Below are positions 9,403-19,430 of a stretch of 64,000 nucleotides of DNA, piece after piece. Origin of the DNA: Flavobacterium sp. RSP15 (GTDB lineage: Bacteria > Bacteroidota > Bacteroidia > Flavobacteriales > Flavobacteriaceae); the NCBI RefSeq assembly GCF_003968755.1, contig NZ_RYDL01000013.1:17259-81258 (forward strand), in the 5' to 3' direction. The notes under the pieces were generated by a model. It saw only the letters and a list, made by a program, of their open reading frames with translations, ran no database searches and was not told where the DNA came from. A program made the position numbers and the translations under genes. Every line of letters begins with the position of its first letter. Positions within the stretch are counted from its first letter, which is position 1.

Positions 9403-9876
9403 ATGAATATGCAGAAACAAATAATAGATGTTTGGAAGTATTTATCAGAAAACAAGGTAAACTATCTAACCATCGGTGGATTTGCAGTAAATATTTACGG
9501 CTACGGAAGAAACACAGGAGATATTGATATTTTCATTGAAGATACAATAGCTAATCGTGAAAATTTGAGAAAGGCCATTAAACAAATGGGATTGGGTGAT
9601 TTTGAAAGTATTAAAACTATGCAATTCATTCCCGGTTGGACAGATTTCACTCTAAATATTAATTTTAGACTGGATATTATGACTTCTGTTAAAGGTTTAG
9701 AAAATCAACCTTTTGCTGCACTTTTAGAAAAAGCAAACATCATAGATATAGATGGAATTCCAGTGTTTTTTATTGATTATGATAATTTGATTATTTCCAA
9801 AAAAGCAGCTAATAGACTTAAGGATCAACTAGATATTGAAGAGTTGGAGAAACTAAATAACAAAAATATTTATTAA
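9403..9876 (+). CDS. MNT/AbiEii-like nucleotidyltransferase (DUF6036-like)
   Basis: A 157-residue protein with the polymerase-beta-type nucleotidyltransferase signature: Gly25-Gly26 followed by Asp40-x-Asp42 (GGFAVNIYGYGRNTGDIDIF). A third acidic residue is at Asp91 in FRLDIM. These would bind two metal ions and transfer a nucleotide. The compact size, without an added domain, matches stand-alone MNT or AbiEii-like enzymes. These are found as antitoxins or toxins in two-gene modules and sometimes as substrate-modifying enzymes. The partner is the 54-residue ORF 6 bases upstream. It sits between YfhO and the glycosyltransferase, so it looks like a small insertion in an envelope operon. Catalytic fold is secure; biological role is not. 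Confidence 0.75.
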   Translation: MNMQKQIIDVWKYLSENKVNYLTIGGFAVNIYGYGRNTGDIDIFIEDTIANRENLRKAIKQMGLGDFESIKTMQFIPGWTDFTLNINFRLDIMTSVKGLENQPFAALLEKANIIDIDGIPVFFIDYDNLIISKKAANRLKDQLDIEELEKLNNKNIY

Positions 9877-9880
9877 AATT

Positions 9881-10108
9881 ATGATAGAATTATTCGGTTT
9901 AAAATCGTTTCAACAAATATTGTTGTTGCTTTTTTTATTAGGTTTTATTTTTGGAGTATTGTTTGGTATTTACTTATTTATACCTGACAAATTTAAATAT
10001 TATTCAGTAATCCCCGCTTTACCGGCTTTTTACATTATTTCAAAAGGATTGTATCAAAACAGTACTTTGTTTTTTACGGATTTAAAATCAATTACAACAA
10101 AATCCTAA
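9881..10108 (+). CDS. Small hypothetical membrane protein (75 aa)
   Basis: Starts 5 bases after the nucleotidyltransferase stop and ends 2 bases before the glycosyltransferase start, so it is almost certainly co-transcribed. It has a strongly hydrophobic segment at about residues 10-34 (LLLLFLLGFIFGVLFGIYLF) and a second weaker one at about 40-55. I recognise no family. It may belong either with the nucleotidyltransferase pair or with the glycan genes. Confidence 0.5.
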   Translation: MIELFGLKSFQQILLLLFLLGFIFGVLFGIYLFIPDKFKYYSVIPALPAFYIISKGLYQNSTLFFTDLKSITTKS

Positions 10109-10110
10109 AC

Positions 10111-11400
10111 TTGGAACCAAAAAAAATTTTAATAATTACCTATTATTGGCCACCGGCTGGAGGACCTGGGGTACAACGTTGGCTAAAGTTTGTTAAATAC
10201 TTGCCAGACTTTGGCATTCAGCCGATTGTGTATATTCCGGAGAATCCAACATATCCTATTGTTGATGAAAACTTGGTTAAAGAAGTTTCTGTTAAAGCGA
10301 TTATTTTGAAACAGAAAATTTTCGAACCGTATCAACTGGCTTCGTTTCTTTCGAAAAACAAAACTAAAAAAATCAGTTCAGGAATTATTCCAAATCAGAA
10401 AAAGCAATCTTTTTTAGACAAAACTTTTCTTTGGATTCGTGGAAATCTTTTTATTCCCGATGCGCGTGTTTTTTGGGTAAAACCATCAGTTGCTTATCTG
10501 GAGAAATATATTGTAGAAAATAATATTGATACCATTGTTACTTCGGGACCACCGCACAGTCTGCATCTTATTGGATTAGAATTAAAACAGAAATTAGATT
10601 TAAAATGGTTTGCTGATTTCCGAGATCCATGGACCACAATTGGTTATCACAAATCCTTGCGGTTGTCTCGTTTTGCTGCTAAAAAACACAAATCACTAGA
10701 ACATCAGGTTTTGAATACAGCCGATACTATTATCGTAACAAGCAAAACCACCAAAACCGAATTTGAGGCGATTACAGATAAACCCATTGCGGTAATTACC
10801 AATGGGTATGATACAGAGGAAGTCGAAAAACAAGCGTTGGATTCTAAATTTTCTTTGGCACACATTGGTTCTTTTCTCTCCGAGAGAAATCCTCTGATTT
10901 TATGGGAGAGTTTGATCGAATTAATTAATGAGATTCCGGAGTTCAAATCGCATTTGGAAATCAAATTGATTGGAGCAGTAAGTCAGGAAGTTTTAGAAAC
11001 CATTTCGCAATTTAAACTAAATTCCTTTTTGAATAATCTGGGCTACGTTTCACATTCGGAAGCGATTGCACATCAAAGAAAATCTCAGGTTTTGTTGCTT
11101 GTCGAAATTAATTCTCAAGAGACTAAAAGTATTATCCCTGGAAAATTATTTGAATATATGGTTTCTAACAGGCCTATCATTGCTATCGGACCCAACGGTT
11201 CTGATTTTGCCGAAATTATTACCACTACCAACACGGGCATATTTTTTGATTATTCGGAGAAAATGAAACTTAAAAGTGTAATTTTGGACTTTTATAATCA
11301 GTTTTTGGAAGGTAAATTACAGGTAAACGGAGTTGGATTACAGCGTTATTCCAGAAAAAATCTTACTAAAGAATTGGTTAAACTGCTTAATAAAATATAA
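10111..11400 (+). CDS. Glycosyltransferase, GT4-like
   Basis: A 429-residue GT-B-type glycosyltransferase. The N-terminal domain opens with ILIITYYWPPAGGPGVQRWL, the glycine-rich loop seen in many Bacteroidota GT4-like enzymes. The C-terminal half carries the nucleotide-sugar-binding half, including IPGKLFEYMVSNRPIIAIG, with the conserved Glu in FEYM that contacts the donor ribose. It starts at TTG (10111); the next Met lies far inside the fold. It likely adds a sugar to a lipid-linked or surface glycan together with the flippase encoded just downstream (42 bases). Confidence 0.85.
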   Translation: MEPKKILIITYYWPPAGGPGVQRWLKFVKYLPDFGIQPIVYIPENPTYPIVDENLVKEVSVKAIILKQKIFEPYQLASFLSKNKTKKISSGIIPNQKKQSFLDKTFLWIRGNLFIPDARVFWVKPSVAYLEKYIVENNIDTIVTSGPPHSLHLIGLELKQKLDLKWFADFRDPWTTIGYHKSLRLSRFAAKKHKSLEHQVLNTADTIIVTSKTTKTEFEAITDKPIAVITNGYDTEEVEKQALDSKFSLAHIGSFLSERNPLILWESLIELINEIPEFKSHLEIKLIGAVSQEVLETISQFKLNSFLNNLGYVSHSEAIAHQRKSQVLLLVEINSQETKSIIPGKLFEYMVSNRPIIAIGPNGSDFAEIITTTNTGIFFDYSEKMKLKSVILDFYNQFLEGKLQVNGVGLQRYSRKNLTKELVKLLNKI

Positions 11401-11441
11401 ATTAAAAGTGAGATTGCTTTGTGTCTCGCAATGATAAAGAA

Positions 11442-12902
11442 ATGGGAATAGTATTAAATCAATCTTTAAAGAATACGATAATTACCTATTTTGGTTTTGG
11501 TATTGGGGCAATAAATACACTTTATTTGTATCCGTTTTTTTTAGGAACAGTATTTTATGCGTTAACAAACTATATTCTTTCTTGGGCAAATATCATTATG
11601 CCTTTGCTGGCTTTTGGTATGCAAAATACGTTGGTGAAGTTTTATACCCAGTATAAAACAGAGGAAGAACGCTCTCAGTTTCTCTCGTTTACTGTATTAA
11701 TTCCTTTGTTGTTGTGTATTCCTTTAGTATTGATTGGATTTTTCTTTTTTGAACCTATTTCATTATACTTGAGCAAAGAAAATCCTGTAGTTAAGGATTA
11801 TTTATGGCTTATTCCATTTATAGGACTTAGTATGGCTTATTTCGAGATCTTTTATGCTTGGGCCAGAGTGCATATGCATTCGGTTTTTGGAAATTTTGTA
11901 AAAGAGGTAGGATTGAGATTATTTTCTTTATTTGCTTTGATTGGAGTCTATTATAAATGGATTACAGTGGTACAATTTATTTATGTTACTGCTATTATTT
12001 ATTTTTTGGCTTTTGCTATAACGATGTTTTATGCTTTCCGAATAAAAAAACCTGTATTTCAGTTTTCCATTCCTCAAAATGTGAAAGATGTTTTAGTATA
12101 TACTTTTTTCATTATTTTATCAGGTAGTGTTGCGGTTATGTTGTTGGATATTGATAAAATTATGCTGAATCAATACATTAAAATTGAGAATATAGCCTAT
12201 TACTCCGTTGCTACTTATATTGCATCTGTCATAGCAGTTCCCAGTAGGGCGATGCATCAAATTACATATCCCATAACGGCTAAGTTAATGCATGAGAATA
12301 AACAGGATGAATTAAATGATTTGTACAAAAAAACATCAATTAATTTGCAAGTTGTAGGCGGTTTTGTAATGCTGTGTATTTTTGTCAATATCAACCAGTT
12401 GTATATAATGGTTCCAAAAGAGTATAGCGGAGGAATTCTAGTGGTATTTTTGATAGGGATTTCTAAATATTTTGATTTGATTTTAGGAAATAATAATGCT
12501 ATTATTTTTAATTCAAAATACTACCGTATGGTCTTGTTTTTAGGTTTATTACTTGTTTTTCTAACAATAGGACTGAACATGTTTTTTATACCAAGATATG
12601 CTATAACAGGAACTGCAGTAGCTACTTTGTTATCAATAACGCTGTATAGTTTGGCTAAACTGCTTTTTGTAGTCAAGCGTATGCACTTGTATCCGTTTAC
12701 AATACAGACATTATATTCTCTTGCGATAACTTTTGTATTGTTCTTGATGTTTTATTTCTGGGAATTTCCTTTTCATCCAATCATAAGCATAGGATTAAAA
12801 TCTATTTTAGTAGCCATTTTATATATTTATATTAATTACAAGTTTGTTATTTCAATAGAGATAAACGAAGCTCTGAATTTGGTTGTAAAAAAATTCACCT
12901 AA
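11442..12902 (+). CDS. Oligosaccharide flippase (Wzx/MATE-like)
   Basis: A polytopic membrane protein of 486 residues from the ATG at 11442, with about 12-14 predicted helices. It has the general composition of the polysaccharide biosynthesis protein (Wzx/MurJ/MATE) superfamily. The N-terminus GIVLNQSLKNTIITYFGFGI is typical of the Flavobacteriaceae group. An in-frame GTG at 11421 would add seven polar residues; I prefer the ATG by similarity to the family. It probably flips lipid-linked sugar units across the inner membrane, working with the upstream glycosyltransferase. Confidence 0.82.
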   Translation: MGIVLNQSLKNTIITYFGFGIGAINTLYLYPFFLGTVFYALTNYILSWANIIMPLLAFGMQNTLVKFYTQYKTEEERSQFLSFTVLIPLLLCIPLVLIGFFFFEPISLYLSKENPVVKDYLWLIPFIGLSMAYFEIFYAWARVHMHSVFGNFVKEVGLRLFSLFALIGVYYKWITVVQFIYVTAIIYFLAFAITMFYAFRIKKPVFQFSIPQNVKDVLVYTFFIILSGSVAVMLLDIDKIMLNQYIKIENIAYYSVATYIASVIAVPSRAMHQITYPITAKLMHENKQDELNDLYKKTSINLQVVGGFVMLCIFVNINQLYIMVPKEYSGGILVVFLIGISKYFDLILGNNNAIIFNSKYYRMVLFLGLLLVFLTIGLNMFFIPRYAITGTAVATLLSITLYSLAKLLFVVKRMHLYPFTIQTLYSLAITFVLFLMFYFWEFPFHPIISIGLKSILVAILYIYINYKFVISIEINEALNLVVKKFT

Positions 12903-13103
12903 ATATTATTTATTTTCGGATTTTTACGTATTAAGTCGCTTATTTTCATGTATTTATAATTATTTTTTTTATATTTAATAAAAAATAGAAATGCAAAATA
13001 TCACTAAAAGTGGGTATTGTGAAGTTCTAAAATTGCCATTATTTTTGTAATTGTCATTTTATCACTGTTTGTTAAAAAGCAGCGGTAAATTATCTGAAAT
13101 AAT

Positions 13104-13403
13104 ATGAAAAGCAATACAAGTACAACCGAGCAGAATTTTGTAAAGTTTTCCTCCATCCTGGAAAATAAGACCAGTCATGGATTTATAGTGTTGGAACGAA
13201 ACGACAAGTTGCCCTTCGCTATTTTATTGAAAAAAAGACAAAAAGTAGATCATCTTTTTAATTTTTGTATATGTTGCATTACGTTAGGACTGTGGTCCAT
13301 CGCCTGGATTTATATTACACAGGTTTCCTCAAAAGCTAAAAAAATACTTGTAGCTATTGATGAAGATGGAAATGCTTTTGAGGAGAAATGTTATATGGGG
13401 TAA
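13104..13403 (+). CDS. Hypothetical single-pass membrane protein (99 aa)
   Basis: A small protein with a polar N-terminal half and one hydrophobic stretch at about residues 53-70 (FNFCICCITLGLWSIAWIYI), followed by a short basic segment. The pattern KVDHLFNF...TLGLWSIAWI resembles a small membrane motif found in many unrelated bacterial short proteins (KvnHllhlxLtxxTxGLWxiVWi). Function is unknown. It is preceded by a 200-base AT-rich gene-free stretch and converges on uvrA, with only 5 bases between the stops. Confidence 0.55.
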   Translation: MKSNTSTTEQNFVKFSSILENKTSHGFIVLERNDKLPFAILLKKRQKVDHLFNFCICCITLGLWSIAWIYITQVSSKAKKILVAIDEDGNAFEEKCYMG

Positions 13404-13408
13404 TCCGT

Positions 13409-16204
13409 TTACAATTTATCTTTTAAATACTGCCCTGTAATTGATTGTTTTATTTTTACAACTTGTTCAGGAGTTCCTACTGCAAGCAATTTCCCGCCAT
13501 TTTCTCCCCCCTCAGGCCCTAAGTCTATAATCCAATCTGCACACTTTATTAAATCAAGGTTGTGTTCGATAACAATAATCGAATGTCCTTTATCAATCAA
13601 TGCATTGAAGGAAGCCATTAGTTTCTTGATGTCATGAAAATGTAATCCCGTTGTAGGCTCATCAAAAACAAATAAGGCTTTGTCTTTTGTCGCTCCTTTT
13701 ACCAAGAATGAAGCCAGTTTTATACGCTGTGCTTCTCCTCCAGACAGAGTAGATGAGGATTGCCCTAATTGAACATATCCCAATCCTACATCTTGCAAAG
13801 GCTGTAATTTTTGAGTTATTTTAGGTTGTTTATTTGCTATAAAAAAGGCAATAGCGTCATCGATTGTCATCGTTAGTATATCGTGAATGTTTTTACCTTC
13901 AAAAGCGACTTCCAGCACTTCTTTCTTGAATCGTTTCCCGTTGCAGGTTTCACAAGGTAATTGTACATCAGCCATAAAAACCATTTCTACATTGATAGCA
14001 CCTTCTCCTTTACATGTTTCACATCTTCCGCCATCAACATTAAAAGAAAAATGTTTGGCTTGATAGCCTCTTATTTTTGATAATTTTTCTCTAGCATACA
14101 ATTCTCGAATATCATCATACGCCTTGATATACGTCACCGGATTAGAACGGGAACTTCTTCCTATTGGGTTTTGATCTACGTATTCTATGTGTTTAATTTG
14201 AGCAAAAGAACCGGTCATTTCAGTAAATTGTCCTGCTTTTTCACCTGCGTTTTCCAACTTTTTTTGCATGGCCGGAAAAAGGATTTTCTTAACAAGCGTA
14301 CTTTTTCCACTTCCAGAAACTCCTGTAATAACCGTTAATACATCCAGTGGAAAAGTAACATCAATATTTTGTAAATTATTTTCTCGTGCTCCTTTTATGT
14401 CAATAAAATTCTTGAAAAGTCTTCGTTTTTTAGGGACGCTAATTTCTAAATCACCGTTTAGATATTTCGCTGTAAGTGAAGTCGATTTTAATATTTCGTC
14501 ATAGGTTCCCTGCGCGACTAAATGCCCGCCTAAAGTTCCTGCTTCCGGACCTATATCAATAATCATGTCAGCGGCTTTCATGATATCCTCATCGTGTTCT
14601 ACCACAATGACCGTATTTCCTAAATCGCGTAACGATAGCAATACTTTTATCAAGCGTTCCGTATCTTTAGGGTGCAGACCAATACTGGGCTCATCCAAAA
14701 TATACATAGATCCTACTAAACTGCTTCCAAGCGAAGTGGCTAAGTTGATGCGTTGTGATTCTCCTCCGGAAAGTGTTGCAGAATTTCTGTTTAATGTAAG
14801 GTAGTCCAATCCTACTTCGGTTAAAAAGGACAAACGGTTGTTGATTTCTAATAATAAGCGTTTGGAAATTTGCTTTTCATACACATCTAAATCAATGTTT
14901 TCGAAAAAAGTAACCAGATGTTTAATCGGTAAATCAACTAAATCAGAAACTGTTTTTGCGTTTATTTTCACGTAGGAAGCTTCTACTCTCAAGCGTTTTC
15001 CTTTGCAGGAATGGCATTTGGTTTTGCCTCGATATCGGGAGAGCATTACTCTGTTTTGAATTTTATAATTTTTTTCTTCCAGTTCTTTAAAAAAATCATT
15101 CAATCCTTGGAAATAACTATTTCCATTCCAAAGTAGTTCTTTTTGATCCTCAGACAACTCATAATACGGTTTGTGTATTGGAAAATCAAATTTGTAGGCA
15201 TTATTTACTAATTCGTCGCGAAACCAGCTCATACTTTCTCCTCGCCAAGGGAAGATTCCATTTTCAAAAACGGACAATGTGGTATTCGGCACGACTAATT
15301 CGGAATCAATTCCTATAATATTTCCATATCCTTCACAAACGGGACATGCTCCATACGGATTATTGAAGCTAAATAAATGAACGTTTGGTTCTAGAAATGT
15401 AATACCATCCAACTCAAAATTATTGGAATAAGAATATTTTTTATCAGCGTTTAATTCCTGTAAATAGCAAATTCCTTTTCCTTCAAAGAAAGCCGTTTGC
15501 ACAGCATCTGCCAATCGATTGTAAAACTCTTCTTCGCCTGAAGTATCGTGATTAATCACAATTCGGTCAATGATTAGGAAAATTTGTTTTTTGTCTAATG
15601 AATCCGACAAATCGTCTAGTCGTACCATTTCATTATTTACTAATATTCGGGCAAAACCTTGTTGTAAAAGTACTTTTAGCTTATCTTCCAGTTTGCGTCC
15701 TTCTTCTAGATGAATCGGTGCAAGCAGCAACCATTTGCTGTCTTTTTCAAATGTTTTGACATCGGTAATGACATCTGTAACGTTATTTTTTTTGACTTCT
15801 CGACCAGAAATAGGCGAATAAGTGCGTCCAATTCTGGCAAAAAGCAATTTTACATAATCGTATATTTCGGTTGAGGTTCCTACGGTAGAGCGGGCATTGG
15901 TAGTATTTACTTTTTGTTCAATAGCAATTGCCGGAGCAATTCCTTTTATGTATTCCACTTTTGGTTTATCCAATCGTCCAAGAAATTGTCTCGCATACGA
16001 AGATAAACTTTCTACATAGCGACGCTGTCCCTCAGCATACAAAGTATCAAAAGCCAAACTTGATTTTCCAGAACCCGAAAGTCCGGTGATAACCACTAAC
16101 TTATTTCTGGGAATTGCGACATCTACATTTTTTAGGTTGTGTACTTGCGCTCCTTTTATAATAATATTTTTCTTTGGATCTAGTTTCGAAAGGTCAACTT
16201 GCAT
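13409..16204 (-). CDS. uvrA: Excinuclease ABC subunit A
   Basis: The DNA damage-recognition ATPase of nucleotide excision repair, 931 residues from the ATG at 16204. An in-frame ATG 10 codons upstream adds a hydrophobic, atypical leader, so I reject it. Two ABC modules are visible, with Walker A GLSGSGKS near residue 40 and GVSGSGKS in the second half. There are two ABC signatures ([12 protein letters not shown] and [12 protein letters not shown]). Zinc-binding cysteines appear at [16 protein letters not shown] and the [16 protein letters not shown] pair that forms the C-terminal zinc finger. The length is normal. A TACTTTTG -7 element lies at 16222-16229. No SOS-type box is recognisable. Confidence 0.95.
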   Translation of the reverse strand: MQVDLSKLDPKKNIIIKGAQVHNLKNVDVAIPRNKLVVITGLSGSGKSSLAFDTLYAEGQRRYVESLSSYARQFLGRLDKPKVEYIKGIAPAIAIEQKVNTTNARSTVGTSTEIYDYVKLLFARIGRTYSPISGREVKKNNVTDVITDVKTFEKDSKWLLLAPIHLEEGRKLEDKLKVLLQQGFARILVNNEMVRLDDLSDSLDKKQIFLIIDRIVINHDTSGEEEFYNRLADAVQTAFFEGKGICYLQELNADKKYSYSNNFELDGITFLEPNVHLFSFNNPYGACPVCEGYGNIIGIDSELVVPNTTLSVFENGIFPWRGESMSWFRDELVNNAYKFDFPIHKPYYELSEDQKELLWNGNSYFQGLNDFFKELEEKNYKIQNRVMLSRYRGKTKCHSCKGKRLRVEASYVKINAKTVSDLVDLPIKHLVTFFENIDLDVYEKQISKRLLLEINNRLSFLTEVGLDYLTLNRNSATLSGGESQRINLATSLGSSLVGSMYILDEPSIGLHPKDTERLIKVLLSLRDLGNTVIVVEHDEDIMKAADMIIDIGPEAGTLGGHLVAQGTYDEILKSTSLTAKYLNGDLEISVPKKRRLFKNFIDIKGARENNLQNIDVTFPLDVLTVITGVSGSGKSTLVKKILFPAMQKKLENAGEKAGQFTEMTGSFAQIKHIEYVDQNPIGRSSRSNPVTYIKAYDDIRELYAREKLSKIRGYQAKHFSFNVDGGRCETCKGEGAINVEMVFMADVQLPCETCNGKRFKKEVLEVAFEGKNIHDILTMTIDDAIAFFIANKQPKITQKLQPLQDVGLGYVQLGQSSSTLSGGEAQRIKLASFLVKGATKDKALFVFDEPTTGLHFHDIKKLMASFNALIDKGHSIIVIEHNLDLIKCADWIIDLGPEGGENGGKLLAVGTPEQVVKIKQSITGQYLKDKL

Positions 16205-16221
16205 AAAAAAGATAATTTTCA

Positions 16222-16229
16222 CAAAAGTA
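16222..16229 (-). promoter_or_regulatory. -7 promoter element for uvrA
   Basis: Reads TACTTTTG on the minus strand (TAnnTTTG), 18 bases from the uvrA start codon. Confidence 0.45.
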
Positions 16230-16360
16230 ATCAATTTTCAACAGAGAAAAGGGATTGAACAACTCACAAATAATGATTAAAAAGGGGTTGTTACTCCTGT
16301 TTTTCTAAGTTGTATAGTTTTTATGTTTTCTATCCCATAAATAAATGCTAATTTTAAATC

Positions 16361-16368
16361 TATTTTTG
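16361..16368 (+). promoter_or_regulatory. -7 promoter element for the PUL regulator
   Basis: Reads TATTTTTG, 16 bases before the ATG of the sensor-regulator. No TTG at the -33 position. Confidence 0.4.
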
Positions 16369-16383
16369 GAATAAATTAACAAA

Positions 16384-19194
16384 ATGATACCCTTGAAAAC
16401 AAAACTACTTTTTTTTATTTTTTTAATGTCCTTTTGTGCTTTTTCTCAAGAGTTACCCCCAATTGTAAAATACACATCGAGTACTTATGGGGCTGGTAAC
16501 CAAAACTGGATGATCGCACAAGATCAAAACCGCTATGTTTTTTTTGCTAATAATGACGGATTGTTAGAATTCAATGGTTCAAATTGGGAATTGTATCCAT
16601 CACCTAATGAAACAATTATTCGTTCCGTAAAAGTCATAGGAAACAAAATTTACACCGGATGTTACATGGAATTTGGCTTCTGGACACGACAGACAGATGG
16701 GAAACTAAAATACACTTCACTTAGTAACAGAATAAAAAACAAGATTCTAGATGACGAACAATTCTGGAATGTTTTAAATTATGACCAGTGGGTAATCTTT
16801 CAATCATTAGATCGAATTTATATTTACGATACTAAAACAGGTACGTTCAAGGTAATTGCGCCAAATTATAAAATCACTAAATCATTCCGAACTAAAAATG
16901 GTATCTATTTTCAAACGATTCATGGCGGTCTATTTGAAATTGAAAGCGGAAAAGGGCGCTTGGTTTCAAATAATCCTATTTTGCAAAGCAATAGGATCGT
17001 AAATGTTTTTAGTATTGAGGAAGGACTTTTGATCCAGACACAGCTCAACGGATTTTACAAACTTATAGGTCCTACTTTGACTAAGTTTTCTACCGAAGTT
17101 GACTCCGAATTAGCTGCCAGCAGCGTATATAGCAGTCAATTGCTTTCTGATGGAAGTTTCGCTTTAGGAACAGTTTCTAATGGAATCTTTATTTTGACCA
17201 ATGAAGGAAACATTAAGTATCATATTACTCAAAACAAAGGACTAAGTAACAATACTGTTTTGTCTTTGTTTGAAGATGCGGATCAAAATTTATGGGTAGG
17301 ATTAGATAACGGAATCAATTGTATCAATTTGCAATCTCCGATACAAAATTTTGTCGATGATACCGGAATTTTAGGGACAGTGTACACGTCAAAATTATAT
17401 AAGGGAAATTTATATATAGGAACAAATCAAGGGTTGTTTTATAAAGATCACCAAACTAATGGGCAATTCAAATTCATAAATGGCACAAAGGGGCAGGTTT
17501 GGTCTTTGTTTGAATATGACGGAACGCTTTTTTGTGGTCATGATTCCGGAACTTTTGTGATTGAGAACGCCGTTGCAAAAAATGTGTTTTCAGCATCAGG
17601 AACTTGGAAATTTGAGACGGTTCCCAATCAAAAAGAACTTGTACTTCAAGGAAATTATTACGGAATTTCTGTTTTAAAAAAAATTAACAACCAATGGATT
17701 TTTAAAAATAAAATTGTAGGATTTAATTATTCTTCGCGATATTTTGAAATAACAGCTGCGCTTGAAGTGTATGTGAGCCATGAATATAAAGGTGTTTTTA
17801 GATTGCAACTAGATAATACGCTACTTAAAACTAAACCCTTTACTACGTATTCTTCTCCTAAAAAAGGGAAGAATGCAAGTTTGACAAAATTGAATAATAC
17901 GATTTATTATGCCAATAAAGAAGGGATTTTTAAACTCAACAATACAACAAAACGATTTGCCAAAGACGAGTTGTTAAGTGCTGTTTTCGAAAAAGAGGAA
18001 TATACATCAGGGAAATTGATAGTGGATAATTCTAATAAAATATGGTTGTTTTCAAAGAATTATATTCATTATTTTTCATCGAGTAAATTGAGTAATCAAC
18101 TCAAACAAAATGTAATTCCTATCCCGGCTTCATTGACTAATTCTATGTTGGGTTTTGAAAACATCACCCAAATATCTAATTCAAATTATTTGATTGGAAC
18201 AACAGATGGGTATTATGTATTGAATATTAATGATTTGAGTTTTAAAAATCATAGTATTTCGTTCGCTGCAATAACAACAAACAAGCTGAATGAAAGCTTT
18301 GTAAACCGTGATATTAAAGAAGAGGGGCGTTTCAGTTATGATGAAAATAACATTAGCTTTAATTATACTGTTCCTGAATTTAATAAATATATTAATGCTG
18401 AATATCAGTATTTATTAGAAGGATTCCAGGAGGATTGGAGTGAATGGAACGCAAAACCAACAGTGAGTTTTAAAAATTTGCCACCGGGTTATTACACTTT
18501 TAAGGTCAAAGCTAAATTTGCGAATTCTGCCCTGGAAAACAGTATAGAGTATTCTTTTACCGTTAAAAAACCGTGGTATTTTACTAACATTGCTTTATTT
18601 GTGTACCTCATATTGGTGCTTGTGATGGCTCAATTTATTCACAAGGCTTATAAAAATTACTACCAAAAACAGAAAGAGAAATTGATAGAGGAGAATAATC
18701 TTTTATTGGAAATTAAAGAACTTGAAAATGAACAGGAAGTAATGCGAATTAGAAACGAGCAACTTTCTCAGGATGTAGATACTAAAAGTCGAGAATTAGC
18801 AGTATCTACGATGAGTTTAAACAGTAAAAACGAGTTATTAGCTTTTATCAAAGAAGACCTAAAGAAAACACCTGACGACGGCAATAGAAGTATAAAATCA
18901 GTCATCTCTACTATTAATAAGAATATTTCAGAAGGGGATAGCTGGAGTGTTTTTAAGGAAGCCTTCGATAATGCAGATAAGGATTTTTTGAAAAAAATGA
19001 AATTGGCTCATCCATCACTGACTCCAAATGATTTGCGTTTGTGTGCTTATTTAAGATTAAATCTTTCATCTAAAGAAGTGGCTCCTTTGTTAAATATTTC
19101 GGTTCGAAGTGTTGAAATAAAAAGATATCGTTTGCGTAAAAAAATGGAATTATCACACGAACAAGGACTAGTTGAGTATATCTTGGCTGTATAG
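16384..19194 (+). CDS. Membrane-spanning propeller/Y_Y_Y sensor with C-terminal LuxR-type HTH
   Basis: A 936-residue one-polypeptide sensor-regulator. It starts with a signal peptide (to about residue 22). A long periplasmic part with two-component-regulator propeller repeats follows (for example LFEDADQNLWVGLDNGINCI), then a Y_Y_Y domain at about 674-730. After that come one transmembrane helix at about 733-752, a cytoplasmic coiled coil at about 755-800, and a C-terminal LuxR/GerE-like HTH at about 880-930 (LSSKEVAPLLNISVRSVEIK). There is no histidine-kinase or receiver domain, so it is not a hybrid two-component system. The layout resembles membrane-bound SusR-type regulators. It lies directly upstream of the SusC/SusD operon and probably senses glucan fragments in the periplasm. 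Confidence 0.85.
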   Translation: MIPLKTKLLFFIFLMSFCAFSQELPPIVKYTSSTYGAGNQNWMIAQDQNRYVFFANNDGLLEFNGSNWELYPSPNETIIRSVKVIGNKIYTGCYMEFGFWTRQTDGKLKYTSLSNRIKNKILDDEQFWNVLNYDQWVIFQSLDRIYIYDTKTGTFKVIAPNYKITKSFRTKNGIYFQTIHGGLFEIESGKGRLVSNNPILQSNRIVNVFSIEEGLLIQTQLNGFYKLIGPTLTKFSTEVDSELAASSVYSSQLLSDGSFALGTVSNGIFILTNEGNIKYHITQNKGLSNNTVLSLFEDADQNLWVGLDNGINCINLQSPIQNFVDDTGILGTVYTSKLYKGNLYIGTNQGLFYKDHQTNGQFKFINGTKGQVWSLFEYDGTLFCGHDSGTFVIENAVAKNVFSASGTWKFETVPNQKELVLQGNYYGISVLKKINNQWIFKNKIVGFNYSSRYFEITAALEVYVSHEYKGVFRLQLDNTLLKTKPFTTYSSPKKGKNASLTKLNNTIYYANKEGIFKLNNTTKRFAKDELLSAVFEKEEYTSGKLIVDNSNKIWLFSKNYIHYFSSSKLSNQLKQNVIPIPASLTNSMLGFENITQISNSNYLIGTTDGYYVLNINDLSFKNHSISFAAITTNKLNESFVNRDIKEEGRFSYDENNISFNYTVPEFNKYINAEYQYLLEGFQEDWSEWNAKPTVSFKNLPPGYYTFKVKAKFANSALENSIEYSFTVKKPWYFTNIALFVYLILVLVMAQFIHKAYKNYYQKQKEKLIEENNLLLEIKELENEQEVMRIRNEQLSQDVDTKSRELAVSTMSLNSKNELLAFIKEDLKKTPDDGNRSIKSVISTINKNISEGDSWSVFKEAFDNADKDFLKKMKLAHPSLTPNDLRLCAYLRLNLSSKEVAPLLNISVRSVEIKRYRLRKKMELSHEQGLVEYILAV

Positions 19195-19228
19195 TTCGGA
19201 TGTGATTTTGCAAATAAAACTATACATT

Positions 19229-19263
19229 ACCACAACAATAGCGTTATTGTTGTGGTTTTTTTA
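19229..19263 (+). terminator. Rho-independent terminator after the PUL regulator
   Basis: A perfect 12-bp stem (19229-19240 with 19245-19256) with a GCGT loop, followed by a T-run. It separates the regulator from the SusC operon. Confidence 0.9.
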
Positions 19264-19430
19264 TTTTAGATGAAAAGCAACTATCATAATTTCTTCTTAA
19301 TATTCAATACTTTTTTCAGTATTGTAAATTAAATACCAAAATTTTTGCATTGTATGTTTTTTGTTGAGGTTCTTTTTAATTTATTATTAATGGTTCCGAT
19401 TAATTTTATAATTCACAAAAAACATAAATT

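Noticed and set aside
9403..9876. Confident toxin-antitoxin call
   Set aside because: The nucleotidyltransferase fold is clear, but the partner has no recognised toxin or antitoxin motif, so only a pair is reported.
16384..19194. Hybrid two-component system
   Set aside because: No histidine kinase H-box, ATPase or receiver domain is present between the transmembrane helix and the HTH.
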